Shown: positions 35,372 through 45,782 of the stretch, in pieces
How positions within the stretch are numbered: position 1 is the first letter of the stretch
Layout: each line of letters starts with the position of its first letter
Source: Muribaculaceae bacterium
GTDB lineage: Bacteria; Bacteroidota; Bacteroidia; Bacteroidales; Muribaculaceae
Length of the DNA: 64,000 bases
NCBI GenBank assembly: GCA_020026215.1
Contig: JAHHQT010000001.1
Span: 12,980-76,979, forward strand
Direction: 5' to 3'
Notes under the pieces: model-generated
Told to the model about the DNA's origin: nothing
Database searches by the model: none
Seen by the model: only the letters and a program-made list of their open reading frames with translations
Position numbers and translations under genes: made by a program

Positions 35372-37069
35372 TTAGTTCCATCCGTAGTTTTGACCTAATG
35401 CAGAGTTCAACTGTAGTTGGCCACTTGGGATAGGATATAGGTAATGCTTAGGTTCGTATGTACGGACTTTACCTTTTGAGCCGTCCAAGTAGTTACCCTT
35501 AACAGGGACAGTAACACCTGTAGCATTGCTTACATTTGCGCCTAACATAATGTTTGGATATTTTGTTGAATCCAATTTATCCAATTGGTGCCAGCGAATC
35601 AAATCCCAATAACGGAACCAATTATCAAACATCAACTCACAACGACGTTCACGACGGATTTCCCAAATCAATGAAGAAACACCCATGTTGTTTGCAGGGT
35701 CGTCATAACCTACAGCCACTGTCAAAGCAGGAAGTTCTGCTCTGTCACGAAGTTTGTTGATTGAGTTGTCCAAATCCTGATCAGTTAATGTGCCCAATTC
35801 TGCTTTTGCTTCAGCATAGTTCAAATATACCACTGACAACCAGTAGATAGGAGCATCGGTATAGTTAGAACCTGTTTGGTTACGGTGTTTCAATGGAATG
35901 TCTATGTTATCGTATTTGCAAACGCCATAACCTGTTGAAGATGTCATTTCCATACCATCGTTTGTACGTTTCCAAGTGTTACCCGGATACATCACGAACG
36001 GGTCGATAGTTTCACGCAAGCGGGCATCGCGAACTTCCAAAAGAGCACTGATTGAAATATGACCTTGAGCATCAACTACACCGGCATCGTCCTTATCCTC
36101 AGCAGTAAGTGCCAATGGTTTTCCGTCCTTGAACAAATAAGCGTCGAACGCATCTTTTGTCATACCGCTGATTTGAGTAGAAGAACAAGTATAGTCAATG
36201 GTTGAATGTTGGAAAATGTCTTCCTTATATTGCTTGCAGAAGATAATTTCCTCGTTGTCCATCAATGACTCTGAGTTGTAGATGGCACGGTAGCTGTCGC
36301 TCAATGTATATTCTTGCATTAAAGGAGTACAAGCGTTGACACATTCATTCAAGAATTTCTTTGAACCTTCCATGTCAGGAGCTTTTTGTCCTTCGTTAGG
36401 GTTACGATATTTACGGAATGTACCTTCCCACAAACAAATGTCGGCCTTCATAGCCAATGCCATGTTACGTGACCAAGTAGTCTTTGAGCTTGAGCCCTTG
36501 ATGTTGTCCACAGCAAAGTCCAAGTCTTCAAGTACTTTGTCCATAACTTCGTCTCGGTCATCGCGTTTGCCATACAAGAATTGAGAATCTTTCGGGTCAA
36601 GCGGACGATCCAACCATAGACAGTCACCGAACTTGCGAACCAAGTCGAAATATTGGAATGCTCGGTTCAAACGTGCCACACCTAACCAATGATTCTTCTC
36701 GTCTTCTTTCATGCTTGAGTTCTGCATACCTTGAATCATCACATTGGCACGACGGATTTCATCATATATGCCTCTCCAGTCGCTTGACTTGGCAGGGATA
36801 TTCACAAAAGTCCAATCAGAGAATGCATTACCTGCCTGGTCATCACTTAATGTCTTGAAATAAAACAAACCTTGACCTCCGGCATTACCGTAACCGGTAA
36901 AGTTTTCGTAATATTTATTCGCATAGCCTTCGACAGTTTGTTCGTTGTTCCAGAATTCAGGACTATTTTGGAAACCATCCAAAGGCTCTTTATCCAATGT
37001 GTCGTTACAGCTGGAGAAAGATGCGGCTCCAACGAGCATCATACCGTATAATAATATTTTATTTCTCAT
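35372..37069 (-). CDS. SusD/RagB-family outer-membrane nutrient-binding lipoprotein
   Basis: 565 residues from the ATG at 37069; an in-frame TTG at 37078 is less likely. Lipobox in AASFSSC. The N-terminal TPR region includes NVMIQGMQ and ARLNRAFQYFDLVRKFGDCL, and the C-terminal half has RDAELPALT-like and ERRCELMFDNWFRYWDLIRW stretches plus YLYPIPSGQLQLNS, all typical of SusD. It caps the SusC channel and binds the glycan. It starts 40 bases after susC. Confidence 0.94.
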   Translation of the reverse strand: MRNKILLYGMMLVGAASFSSCNDTLDKEPLDGFQNSPEFWNNEQTVEGYANKYYENFTGYGNAGGQGLFYFKTLSDDQAGNAFSDWTFVNIPAKSSDWRGIYDEIRRANVMIQGMQNSSMKEDEKNHWLGVARLNRAFQYFDLVRKFGDCLWLDRPLDPKDSQFLYGKRDDRDEVMDKVLEDLDFAVDNIKGSSSKTTWSRNMALAMKADICLWEGTFRKYRNPNEGQKAPDMEGSKKFLNECVNACTPLMQEYTLSDSYRAIYNSESLMDNEEIIFCKQYKEDIFQHSTIDYTCSSTQISGMTKDAFDAYLFKDGKPLALTAEDKDDAGVVDAQGHISISALLEVRDARLRETIDPFVMYPGNTWKRTNDGMEMTSSTGYGVCKYDNIDIPLKHRNQTGSNYTDAPIYWLSVVYLNYAEAKAELGTLTDQDLDNSINKLRDRAELPALTVAVGYDDPANNMGVSSLIWEIRRERRCELMFDNWFRYWDLIRWHQLDKLDSTKYPNIMLGANVSNATGVTVPVKGNYLDGSKGKVRTYEPKHYLYPIPSGQLQLNSALGQNYGWN

Positions 37070-37109
37070 AATATTCAATTTTTAAATTCTTAACCTTTTT
37101 GTCAGATTA

Positions 37110-40100
37110 TTAGAATGTTACTTGTAAACCGAAAGAGACTGTACGTGTCATAGGTTCGATACGTCCCCATGTTCCGTTTGCCAAGTCATTGCCACCAGCT
37201 CTTGTATTTTCACTACCGTTCACCTCAGGGTCGATAGGAGCAATACTGTTGTTGATTAACTCACAAAGGTTGTTTGCACTGAAATAAACACGCAATTTTT
37301 CGATATACCATTTACGAGTTAGGTCTTGAGGAAGAGTATAACCTACAGTCAAGTTCTTGAAACGTAAGTAAGATTGGTCAACCAAGTATCTTGTTTGAGG
37401 ATAGAAGTTGTGATTACCTCTTGCCAAACCGGAAATTGTACCATAACCTGCGTTACCCGGCCACATACGAGGATAGAATGCACCGTAGTTTTGTTTTTCT
37501 TCAGTAAAGTAGTCAGTTTGATTTTCGTAGATAGCATCTGCGCCACGCATCATCGGCATTACGAATGCTGATTGTGTCCAAGCGTCGCACTTGCCTACAC
37601 CTTGGAAGTACATATCCAAATCAATTCCTTTCCAAGAACCACCGATACGGAAACTATATTGATAGCGAGGAGTTGAGTTACCAATCACCTTCAAGTCACC
37701 ATGGTCATTGTCTGTACCTTTACCGCCGTCAATTACACCATCACCGTTTTGGTCAACAAACTTGATGTCACCAGGGCCAAATACGAAACCGTTTTGTTCC
37801 AAGCCTTTTTGGCTGGCTACACCTGACTTATAGCCTATGATATTACCACTGCCGTCGAATTCGAAGTCGTCTTTTGTAAACAATCTGTCTGTTTCAAATC
37901 CCCAAATGTCACCGTAAGTCTTACCGCTATAATAACTGTTGATTAGACGAGTGTCATCTGACCAGTCAGTAACTTTTGTCTTGAAGTCACCGATGTTGAA
38001 GTTTGCATAAACATCAAATTCGCCGAATCTGTGGTTCCAATTGATGTTCAATTCCCAACCGCGTGTACGAAGAGAACCAGCATTGGTCAAAGGAGCATCT
38101 GCACCCAATACATCAGGAAGCACTTTACCAGGAGCCAACATATCACGAGTATAACGTTGGTACCAGTCGAAACCTAATGTCAATTCATTGTTCAAGAAGC
38201 CTAAATCCAAACCGATATCCAATGTCTGGATACGTTCCCAACTCAAGTCTGAAGAAACCAATGCAGGAGTATTGTAACCTGTCAAGATTACACCTGATGG
38301 GCTTAGCCAGTTGATTGAACCGTCGGAAGAAATCATTTGACGGAATTTGTTTGCACCGATAGCCTCGTTACCGATTTCACCGTAAGATGCACGCAACTTA
38401 CCATTGTTGATAATTTCCTTCAAATTTTCGAAATAGCTTTCTTCACTGAAACGATAGCCGAATGATCCTGATGGGAAGAATGCCCAGCGGTCATTGGAAG
38501 GGAAGTTGGATGAACCGTCGAAACGTCCGTTCAATTCAAGCAACCAAATATCGTTGAAGTTATAATTAATACGTCCAAAGTAACCAGCAGTAGCACCATG
38601 TCCGTGTTCACCGTTGACAGTTTGGTTTTCTGTACCCATCAATGGGAATTCAGGGAAGGCAGTACTGTTCATGTCGCGTTTCTTTCCCCAGAAGTTATTG
38701 TATTCCGTACCGTCCAAAGTACCACCCAACATCACGTTCAAGTTATGTTTGTTCCAAGTGTGATCATAGTTTGCAAACACGTTCAAAGTGTGACGGGTCA
38801 AACGGTTGGATTGTTGGAATAAGTCTGTGTTTGATACGATATAAGACGGAGCTGAGATGTTGCCACCCCAAGTATTGTAAGCGTAAACCGGAAGATTGGC
38901 TTCTTTGATACGACCATTGGTCAAGTCAAAGGTATAGTCCGCATTAACAGTGATATCATTAGTGATGTTTGCCTTTACAAAAGCACCGATACGCATGAAG
39001 TTTTCATCGTTGCTGCCTTCGCCAGCCTGTTTCAAATAAGCAATATCGTTTCGGCTGTCTTCACCGTTGATTGTACCGTAAGGGCCAAAGAAACTACCCC
39101 AACGCCACATGTATTGATAAGTATAGCGGCGAGTGTTAGGATAGTCATATTTCTTGTCACTGTAAGAGAAACGTCCACCTACTTGCAACCAGTCAGTGAT
39201 ATTTGAAGAAATGTTTGCATTCACGTTCAAACGCTTGTTCTCATCAGGATTGAATGCCATGATACCTTCTTTTTTGTTATAGCCGAAAGACATATAATAA
39301 GTAGTGCGGCCAGAAGTACCCTGTACATTGAAGTTATGTGTCTGTGAAGGTGCCCAATTACGGAACATGATGTCAACTACGTCCCAGTCAGCATAGTACA
39401 TTGCACCGGAACCGTCATCGTTCATAAAGTAATCTCCCACGTTGTCCATGCTTTGGAAACGTTGCATTTCACGATATTTGGCTTTCTTGCCACCATGTTG
39501 GTCGCGCCATGCTTCAGCGTATGGAAGCATTTTGTCCAAATACATACCAAACAATTCGTTTTCCAAACCTGCACGCTTGTTGGCTGCACCCAATGCCTTG
39601 ATTTGTGTAGGAACATCAGGGAAGTCAGGCATCACAGTTGGTGTATCCCATGCAAAGTTATTGGTATAGTTAACTTGGATTTTGTCAGTTTTGGAACCGC
39701 CTTTGGTAGTAATCAAAATCACACCGAAAGCTGCACGCGCACCATAGATAGAAGTAGAAGCAGCATCTTTCAATACTGAAACTGATGCGATATCAGCAGG
39801 ATTGACAAATGAAAGGTCTTCGATAGGCACACCGTCAACAACAATCAACGGATTACTTACTTCGTTATTACTCAATGTACCCAAACCACGGATTTGGATA
39901 TTGGCTTTTGAATTCAAACCACCATCGGTAGATGTAATTGTCAAGCCAGGTATATTTCCTTGCAACGCTTTTGCCACATCGGTTTGTGGACGAGCTTCCA
40001 AAGCCTTGCTTACGTCAACTACAGATACAGCACCTGTCAAGTTGACTTTCTTTTGTTGACCATAACCAACGACAACCACTTCGTCAAGCAAAGCGTTATC

Positions 40101-40460
40101 ATCTTGTAGAACTACTTCCATATTGGAAGTCGCTTTCATCGTTTTAGTACCATAACCAATGTATGACACGACAATTGTAGCACCATCGGCAACGTCCAAT
40201 TTGAACTTACCGTCCAAGTCAGTGACAATACCACGGGTTGTACCACGTTCCATAACGTTAGCACCCACGATAGGTTCACCGGCTTTGTCTTTCACAGTTC
40301 CTGTGATTGTAGTTGTTGCCTTTTGCGTGGCAATTACTTGCGGATTAGGAGCTGCATACGCAGTACCAGTTCCTAAACTGCCCAACAAACACATCGCAAT
40401 AGTAGCACCAGCCACTATCTTACGACCAGAATTTTTTCTTCGTTCAGCAAATTTATCCAT
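37110..40460 (-). CDS. SusC/RagA-family TonB-linked outer-membrane transporter
   Basis: 1116 residues from ATG 40460 (MDKFAERRKNSGRKIVAGAT), a long signal peptide with a TAYAAP cleavage region; the upstream in-frame starts at 40526 lack a signal-like sequence. A CarboxypepD_reg-like domain (about 48-125), the SusC signature LLDEVVVVGYGQQKKVNLTG, the plug (ISVLKDAASTSIYGARAAFG-type) and the barrel ending in QVTF follow. With SusD and the alpha-amylase upstream it suggests uptake of starch- or glycogen-derived oligosaccharides. No dedicated regulator lies nearby. Confidence 0.95.
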   Translation of the reverse strand: MDKFAERRKNSGRKIVAGATIAMCLLGSLGTGTAYAAPNPQVIATQKATTTITGTVKDKAGEPIVGANVMERGTTRGIVTDLDGKFKLDVADGATIVVSYIGYGTKTMKATSNMEVVLQDDNALLDEVVVVGYGQQKKVNLTGAVSVVDVSKALEARPQTDVAKALQGNIPGLTITSTDGGLNSKANIQIRGLGTLSNNEVSNPLIVVDGVPIEDLSFVNPADIASVSVLKDAASTSIYGARAAFGVILITTKGGSKTDKIQVNYTNNFAWDTPTVMPDFPDVPTQIKALGAANKRAGLENELFGMYLDKMLPYAEAWRDQHGGKKAKYREMQRFQSMDNVGDYFMNDDGSGAMYYADWDVVDIMFRNWAPSQTHNFNVQGTSGRTTYYMSFGYNKKEGIMAFNPDENKRLNVNANISSNITDWLQVGGRFSYSDKKYDYPNTRRYTYQYMWRWGSFFGPYGTINGEDSRNDIAYLKQAGEGSNDENFMRIGAFVKANITNDITVNADYTFDLTNGRIKEANLPVYAYNTWGGNISAPSYIVSNTDLFQQSNRLTRHTLNVFANYDHTWNKHNLNVMLGGTLDGTEYNNFWGKKRDMNSTAFPEFPLMGTENQTVNGEHGHGATAGYFGRINYNFNDIWLLELNGRFDGSSNFPSNDRWAFFPSGSFGYRFSEESYFENLKEIINNGKLRASYGEIGNEAIGANKFRQMISSDGSINWLSPSGVILTGYNTPALVSSDLSWERIQTLDIGLDLGFLNNELTLGFDWYQRYTRDMLAPGKVLPDVLGADAPLTNAGSLRTRGWELNINWNHRFGEFDVYANFNIGDFKTKVTDWSDDTRLINSYYSGKTYGDIWGFETDRLFTKDDFEFDGSGNIIGYKSGVASQKGLEQNGFVFGPGDIKFVDQNGDGVIDGGKGTDNDHGDLKVIGNSTPRYQYSFRIGGSWKGIDLDMYFQGVGKCDAWTQSAFVMPMMRGADAIYENQTDYFTEEKQNYGAFYPRMWPGNAGYGTISGLARGNHNFYPQTRYLVDQSYLRFKNLTVGYTLPQDLTRKWYIEKLRVYFSANNLCELINNSIAPIDPEVNGSENTRAGGNDLANGTWGRIEPMTRTVSFGLQVTF

Positions 40461-40599
40461 ACTTATTTTTAAATTAATTGAACATTTATCTCTATTCGGA
40501 TGAACGATTTTAAGATATTTTTTCAAAAGTTGTTAATTAATTGTCAGTCTAATACTACTAATATTGGATTATATTCCTTTCATTAGTTTTTCACGAGTG

Positions 40600-40629
40600 C
40601 AAATATAACACCATTTACAACTTATCAAA
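40600..40629 (-). promoter_or_regulatory. susCD promoter
   Basis: Minus strand: TTTG (40626-40629), 18 bases, TATATTTG (40600-40607), leaving a leader of about 130 bases. The 421-base gap up to the amylase gene otherwise holds only AT-rich DNA and the amylase terminator. Confidence 0.6.
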
Positions 40630-40830
40630 CATCTAACTTACAATTTAACTATTTAACCTTTTGCTTTTTAACACTGTAACATAATGTTCACATTTACTAT
40701 GTTTTACAACATAATTAAACAATATATTTGCATGTCGTTTTATCTCTAATTCACCAACATTTCGTATCAATTTACAATTCTGCTTACAATCTGTAACCTC
40801 ATGGCTTGAATATTTGAAAATGGCAAAAAA

Positions 40831-40862
40831 ATAATGCTGCCGAGAGCCTCGACAGCATTACA
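40831..40862 (-). terminator. Alpha-amylase terminator
   Basis: AATGCTGCCGAG (40833-40844) / CTCGACAGCATT (40848-40859), T run on the minus strand. Confidence 0.8.
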
Positions 40863-40881
40863 TATTATAAAAGTGTATCTA

Positions 40882-42999
40882 CTATTTTTTCAACAACTTG
40901 CCTTGTGTCACTGTTCCGTCGGCAAGGGCAACGCGATAGAAATAGAATCCGTTTTGAAGAGAAGCAACGTTCAACTCAGATGCATTTTCAGCATGGGCTA
41001 CCAAAGCACCGCTTGCTGCATAAACTTCGAATGTAGCCACTTCCTGTGTAGATTTTACAAATACCATATCAGTAGCAGGATTAGGATAAACAGCTACCTC
41101 AACATCGGCTACGGCATCGCTGACACCACCAAATTGGCTGGTAACGTCAGTTACAGTGATAGACTTGCCTTCTGTACCATTCAATACGAAGTATTTTGTA
41201 CCTTCGACACCAACAATGTCAATGGTTTGGTCTGTACCATTGTTGAAGATGATATTGACCACATCGCAAGTTTCCGGAGTAGTGTATTTGTACCATGTGT
41301 AACCGTCTTGTTGAACTGTTGAAGAAGCCATGTTCTTGCCCGGCCAGTTGCCTAATAATTGAGCAGCTTCGAATTCGTCACTCCAAGCATAGAAGTTGAC
41401 CGTGCTCCAAGATGGTTTTTGAAGATAGATAGTTACAGGCAAATATTCTGTTTTATAAACGGCTGATTTTGTTCCTGAAACGATTTTTCCGTCAGCAATG
41501 GCAACCGCTCTCAATGTGGTTTTCTTAGTGATGTCAAGTGTTGCACCTGATTTAACGACTGTACCGTTGGTTGCGCTTGGGAAAGAACCGTCCACTGTAT
41601 AGGCGATAGATTCAGAACCGGTAGCGTTGTTCAATGTCATAGTCACCTTCACGCCACCTTGATAGAAACCGCCTTCAGGAGAGAAACTGACTTCAGGACG
41701 TTTCACGTCAAGATTCTTGATAGGAGTTTTTGTCCAAATAGTGTAGGCAGAAGCGTTAGCCACCTTGTCATTGTTTGTATAGCCGGCAGGATTGTAGCTA
41801 CCCATACCAATTTTCACAATCAATTCTCCGTGAAGTCCTGTCACCTTAGCCACATATTGAGAACGTGAGTTGACCAAAACATCAACATTACTTTGGTTAT
41901 GAATACCTACTGACTTACGGATAGCAATCAATTTCTTGATAGCTTCCTTGTTTTCCAACCAGTGTTTCATAAACACGCAAGGAGTACCCGGGTGAGTCAA
42001 CAAATAAGCGTTGGCTGCCAAAATATCACCTGTGAATTTAGAGGCTTCACGATAAGTATCATGGTTGTCAATGAATGTAACGGCATAGCGTTTGTAAGTA
42101 TCGTTGTGAATCAAACCTGCAGGTTGGTCTTTTGAGCCACTCTTCCAAACCAATTTAGTGAAATTGCGTTGTGAGAAAGCATTACCCAAAGCCCATTTGA
42201 ATTCAAAGTCGAAGGCAGCAGACTGACGGCCTGTTTTTTCAATCCAAGCGGTTGTTTTATCGTAATTGTCCCAATATTCACCTACTGAATAACGAGCCTT
42301 AGCTGATTCATTATAGATTTTGATGAATTCGCCACCGAAACCTTTTACCATATCATAGCGCCAGCCGATATAGCCAAGATCGTTTTTCAAGAAATCAAGA
42401 TAAGCCTTGACGTGGCGTTGTACTTCAGGGTTTGTGTGGTCCAAATCGCGACAACCATCGAAGTTGTCACCTGTATCGTAAGCACCTGTCGGTTTGCCCT
42501 GACCTTGTGCATTAGCCACTTCGTCGTTACGGCAGATAGCGTCCAAACCTAATTGGTAAGTTTCACCCTTATAAACTTCAGCAGGGAAATCAGTCCAGTT
42601 TGAAACACCGTTACGGTGGTTGACTACAACATCTTCAATGACACCTGTACCGAAAGCGGTGAATGTACGTATCATTTCACGCAATTCTTCTTCTGTACCG
42701 AATGATGAGTTGTGGTTGGTAAACCAATAGATAGGGTTATATCCCATACTTGGGTTTGAGCTACATTTGCCACTGTTAGGCACCCAAACCAAATCGAAAT
42801 AGTTAGACATTTCTGATGCTTGTTCTGAAAATAAACTCCATTGAGTTTCATCATAAGCATCCCAAGAAAATCCTTGCAACATCACGCCGTCATAGTTTGC
42901 CGGCCAAGCGTATTCACCTTCAGCTTTCAACTTTGGTGAAACGAACAACAAAAGTGCGAACAAAGCAACTGCAACTTGAATAAATTTTGTTCTTCTCAT
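40882..42999 (-). CDS. GH13 alpha-amylase with starch-binding module and type IX secretion sorting domain
   Basis: 705 residues, secreted. The signal peptide is followed by a GH13 barrel with the nucleophile D216 in IGWRYDMVKGF, acid/base E241 in VGEYWD, and D314 in FIDNHDT. Next are a chitobiase/FN3-like C-terminal domain (about 430-515), a CBM26-like starch-binding module (about 525-615, VNFYAWSDEFEAAQLLGNWP) and a T9SS C-terminal sorting domain (about 635-705, VYPNPATDMVFVKS to GKLLKK). It would be exported by T9SS and anchored or released at the surface, to cut starch for the SusCD pair. Confidence 0.93.
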   Translation of the reverse strand: MRRTKFIQVAVALFALLLFVSPKLKAEGEYAWPANYDGVMLQGFSWDAYDETQWSLFSEQASEMSNYFDLVWVPNSGKCSSNPSMGYNPIYWFTNHNSSFGTEEELREMIRTFTAFGTGVIEDVVVNHRNGVSNWTDFPAEVYKGETYQLGLDAICRNDEVANAQGQGKPTGAYDTGDNFDGCRDLDHTNPEVQRHVKAYLDFLKNDLGYIGWRYDMVKGFGGEFIKIYNESAKARYSVGEYWDNYDKTTAWIEKTGRQSAAFDFEFKWALGNAFSQRNFTKLVWKSGSKDQPAGLIHNDTYKRYAVTFIDNHDTYREASKFTGDILAANAYLLTHPGTPCVFMKHWLENKEAIKKLIAIRKSVGIHNQSNVDVLVNSRSQYVAKVTGLHGELIVKIGMGSYNPAGYTNNDKVANASAYTIWTKTPIKNLDVKRPEVSFSPEGGFYQGGVKVTMTLNNATGSESIAYTVDGSFPSATNGTVVKSGATLDITKKTTLRAVAIADGKIVSGTKSAVYKTEYLPVTIYLQKPSWSTVNFYAWSDEFEAAQLLGNWPGKNMASSTVQQDGYTWYKYTTPETCDVVNIIFNNGTDQTIDIVGVEGTKYFVLNGTEGKSITVTDVTSQFGGVSDAVADVEVAVYPNPATDMVFVKSTQEVATFEVYAASGALVAHAENASELNVASLQNGFYFYRVALADGTVTQGKLLKK

Positions 43000-43040
43000 A
43001 GTTTTTATTTTAAATTATTTTATGGTACTAATTTGTTCTA

Positions 43041-43048
43041 CAAAGATA
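43041..43048 (-). promoter_or_regulatory. -7 box of the alpha-amylase gene
   Basis: TATCTTTG on the minus strand, about 40 bases before the ATG. No clear -33. Confidence 0.5.
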
Positions 43049-43141
43049 AAACATTAATTTTATATATGGCATAATATGATAATTTAAATACAATTAAATA
43101 AAAAAGCGGTGTTCGGCACTATGGCTTCGCTCCTTTTTACC

Positions 43142-43149
43142 TATCTTTG
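43142..43149 (+). promoter_or_regulatory. -7 box of the acid phosphatase gene
   Basis: TATCTTTG, 80 bases before the start. Confidence 0.5.
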
Positions 43150-43228
43150 TGCTACCCTGAAATCAGATACTGCAAGTACCCTAAATCAGAACAAACCCCA
43201 CATAAGAAAACATTAAAATCAACCGATA

Positions 43229-44506
43229 ATGAAAAAACGATTTCTATTGACATTGTCTTCCATCGCCTTGGTTTGTGTAAGTGCTTTTGCACAAACCACA
43301 AAAGAAGAAATGTTTGCAACTATTGAAAAGACAGGAAGTGTACACTATGCCTATCCAGTAACCGAGAGCTTGAACACAAAAGCCCCAAAAGGTTACACCC
43401 CATTCTATATCAGCCACTACGGTCGTCATGGTTCAAGATTCTTGATTTCGTATGACAACTACGACGGCGTTTACCAAACTCTTCTTAAAGCTGAAAAAGA
43501 AGACGCGTTGACCGAACTCGGCAAGGACGTGTTAAACAGAATGCACGACATCTGCGCCGAAGCCAAGGGGACAAGCGGTGAATTGACTCCTCTCGGACGA
43601 CTTCAACACCGTGGCATTGCCGAACGTATGTATCGTGCTTTCCCTGAAGTTTTCCAAAACAGAGACTCCATTTCTGCACGTTCCACTTTGGTTCACCGTT
43701 GCGCTATGAGTATGGCTGCCTTCTGCGACCGCTTGAAGGAAATGAACCCTCAACTGAACATCTATTATCAAATGGACAAACGCTATGTAAGCTATTTGAT
43801 TAACCATACTCCGGAAGCGCAACAATTCAGCAGTATGCGCACAGGCTCATGGGCTGAAGAATACCGCAAATTCAAGGAAGAGCACATCAGACCAGACCGT
43901 TTGATGTCTGCCCTATTCTCAAAAAGTGACTTTGTTCGCAAGAGAGTGAACCCAAGAAGTTTTATTTGGGACTTGTATTGGATTACCAGCGACTTGCAGA
44001 ACATGGAAACCAAATACTCTTTGTTCGACATTTTCGAAAAGGAAGAATTGTTCGACCTATGGCAATGCCTGAACTACCAACTTTATTCGGCGACAGCCAA
44101 CAATCCATTGGGTAAAGGCGTTGTTCCCGGAAATGCCAAAAATTTGGTACGCAACATCATTGAAAGTGCAGACGAGGCTATCGGTGATTCCAATATCGCA
44201 GCCACTTTACGTTTCGGTCACGACAGCGGCATCACTCCTTTGGCTGCCTTGATGGAAATCAACAACTTTGCAGCGGAAAGTCCAAGCATTGAAGACACCT
44301 ATAAATATTGGTGCGACTGGCAAGTATCGCCAATGGCTGCCAACCTTCAAATCATTTTCTTCAACAAGAAAAACGGTACAAAAGATGATATTCTCGTGAA
44401 AGTGCTTTACAACGAACGTGAAGCCAAAGTTCCTGTAAAAACCGATATGTTCCCATTCTACAAATGGACAGATTTCAGAGAATTCTATCTCAACAAGATT
44501 AAATAG
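43229..44506 (+). CDS. Secreted histidine-type acid phosphatase (phytase/MINPP-like)
   Basis: 425 residues with a signal peptide (MKKRFLLTLSSIALVCVSAFA). The catalytic RHGxR motif is YGRHGSRF (about 69-76) and the proton-donor region is FGHDSGI near 330. Family members release phosphate from phytate or other phosphomonoesters in the periplasm or outside; substrate unproven. Single gene with its own terminator. Confidence 0.85.
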   Translation: MKKRFLLTLSSIALVCVSAFAQTTKEEMFATIEKTGSVHYAYPVTESLNTKAPKGYTPFYISHYGRHGSRFLISYDNYDGVYQTLLKAEKEDALTELGKDVLNRMHDICAEAKGTSGELTPLGRLQHRGIAERMYRAFPEVFQNRDSISARSTLVHRCAMSMAAFCDRLKEMNPQLNIYYQMDKRYVSYLINHTPEAQQFSSMRTGSWAEEYRKFKEEHIRPDRLMSALFSKSDFVRKRVNPRSFIWDLYWITSDLQNMETKYSLFDIFEKEELFDLWQCLNYQLYSATANNPLGKGVVPGNAKNLVRNIIESADEAIGDSNIAATLRFGHDSGITPLAALMEINNFAAESPSIEDTYKYWCDWQVSPMAANLQIIFFNKKNGTKDDILVKVLYNEREAKVPVKTDMFPFYKWTDFREFYLNKIK

Positions 44507-44530
44507 AAGAAAACTATTCAGTATTATAGG

Positions 44531-44573
44531 ACAGCCGAAGTATCTTGATTGGACTTTGGCTGTTTTTTTATAT
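44531..44573 (+). terminator. Acid phosphatase terminator
   Basis: ACAGCCGAAGT / ACTTTGGCTGT, then TTTTTTTATATTTTT. Confidence 0.85.
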
Positions 44574-44747
44574 TTTTGGTTATTTAGCTCATCGATAAAA
44601 AGGTATCACAATAGATTCTATATTTGAAAAAACTGATTAACGGAGTCCGATTTATCCAACTTCATTTTTTTGTCATTCATAAGGGCTCTAAAACCTACTA
44701 AAGGTCTCTTTTTTAACCCTCGATTTTAATAATTGGTGAAAATTATA

Positions 44748-44755
44748 TAATTTTG
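44748..44755 (+). promoter_or_regulatory. -7 box of the PCMD-like gene
   Basis: TAATTTTG, 24 bases before the ATG. Confidence 0.5.
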
Positions 44756-44779
44756 AAGTCTGTTTTAAATTAAAATACA

Positions 44780-45742
44780 ATGAGAAAAGTATCACTTTTA
44801 TCAATTATCCTATTGTTTTTCACATTTATTGCACAAGCTCAAGTTCTTGAAAATATAAAATACGGTGATTTTCAACAATGGATAAAACGTACCATCAGTG
44901 AATCTGCCATTATTGGTGGAGCAGATAAAGATCTTTACGAAATCGGTCCTAAACAACATATCGTAGGTAACAAAGCATACAGCAACATGGGAGGTTCTCC
45001 ATGGGCTACTTCAAACGTTTACGCAAAAGTAGCCGGTGTTTCTAAAGGCAGTAATGCCGTATTCCCTGACAAACGTGCCGGAGGCAACTATTGCGCCAAA
45101 CTTTCCACCATCATGGAACACGTGAAAACCTTGGGAATCATCAATCTTGACGTACTTGTATCGGGCAGTATCTATTTAGGAAAGATGATGGAACCGGTGA
45201 AAAACACCAAGAGCCCTTACTCAAAGTTGGATATGGGCGTTCCGTTCAACAAACGTCCGAAATATCTTCAATACGACTATAAAGTATATGTACCGGAAGG
45301 TGCAAAAATGATTTACTCAAGTGGCTTCGGCAGCAAGAAAGTGTTGGAAGGTCGCAAAAATGCCTGCGAGGTATTCATCCTTCTTCAACAACGCTGGGAA
45401 GACAAAGACGGCAACATCTACGCCAAACGTGTGGGTACAGGCCGCGAACGCTTCTATAAGAGCAGTCCGGGTTGGGTAAACGGCCATAAGTTGGAAATCC
45501 ACTATGGCGACATCACCAAAGAATCATTTTATAAACCTTATATGAACTTGGTTGCCAGTGACCGTCCTTACTATTCACACAACAAGAAAGGACAAATGAA
45601 ACCTGTTCAGGAAGTGGGTTGGGCAGATGAGAATGCAACCCCAACACACATGATTATGATGTTCTCAGCAGGATGTGGTACTGCGTATGAGGGAACTATC
45701 GATCAGACAATATGGATTGACAATGTAGCTTTGGGATATTAA
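44780..45742 (+). CDS. Secreted PCMD-like protein (putative carbohydrate-metabolism domain)
   Basis: 320 residues. Signal peptide MRKVSLLSIILLFFTFIAQA, no lipobox. The C-terminal half has KRPKYLQYDYKVYVPEG, then CEVFILLQQRWEDKDGNIYA, PYMNLVASD and IWIDNVALGY, a beta-sandwich arrangement like PCMD proteins of Bacteroides carbohydrate loci. Function in the family is not established. It precedes the GNAT gene by 40 bases. Confidence 0.65.
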   Translation: MRKVSLLSIILLFFTFIAQAQVLENIKYGDFQQWIKRTISESAIIGGADKDLYEIGPKQHIVGNKAYSNMGGSPWATSNVYAKVAGVSKGSNAVFPDKRAGGNYCAKLSTIMEHVKTLGIINLDVLVSGSIYLGKMMEPVKNTKSPYSKLDMGVPFNKRPKYLQYDYKVYVPEGAKMIYSSGFGSKKVLEGRKNACEVFILLQQRWEDKDGNIYAKRVGTGRERFYKSSPGWVNGHKLEIHYGDITKESFYKPYMNLVASDRPYYSHNKKGQMKPVQEVGWADENATPTHMIMMFSAGCGTAYEGTIDQTIWIDNVALGY

Positions 45743-45782
45743 TCTAACGCATCGGATTCAGAAAATTATTAAAACACTATCT

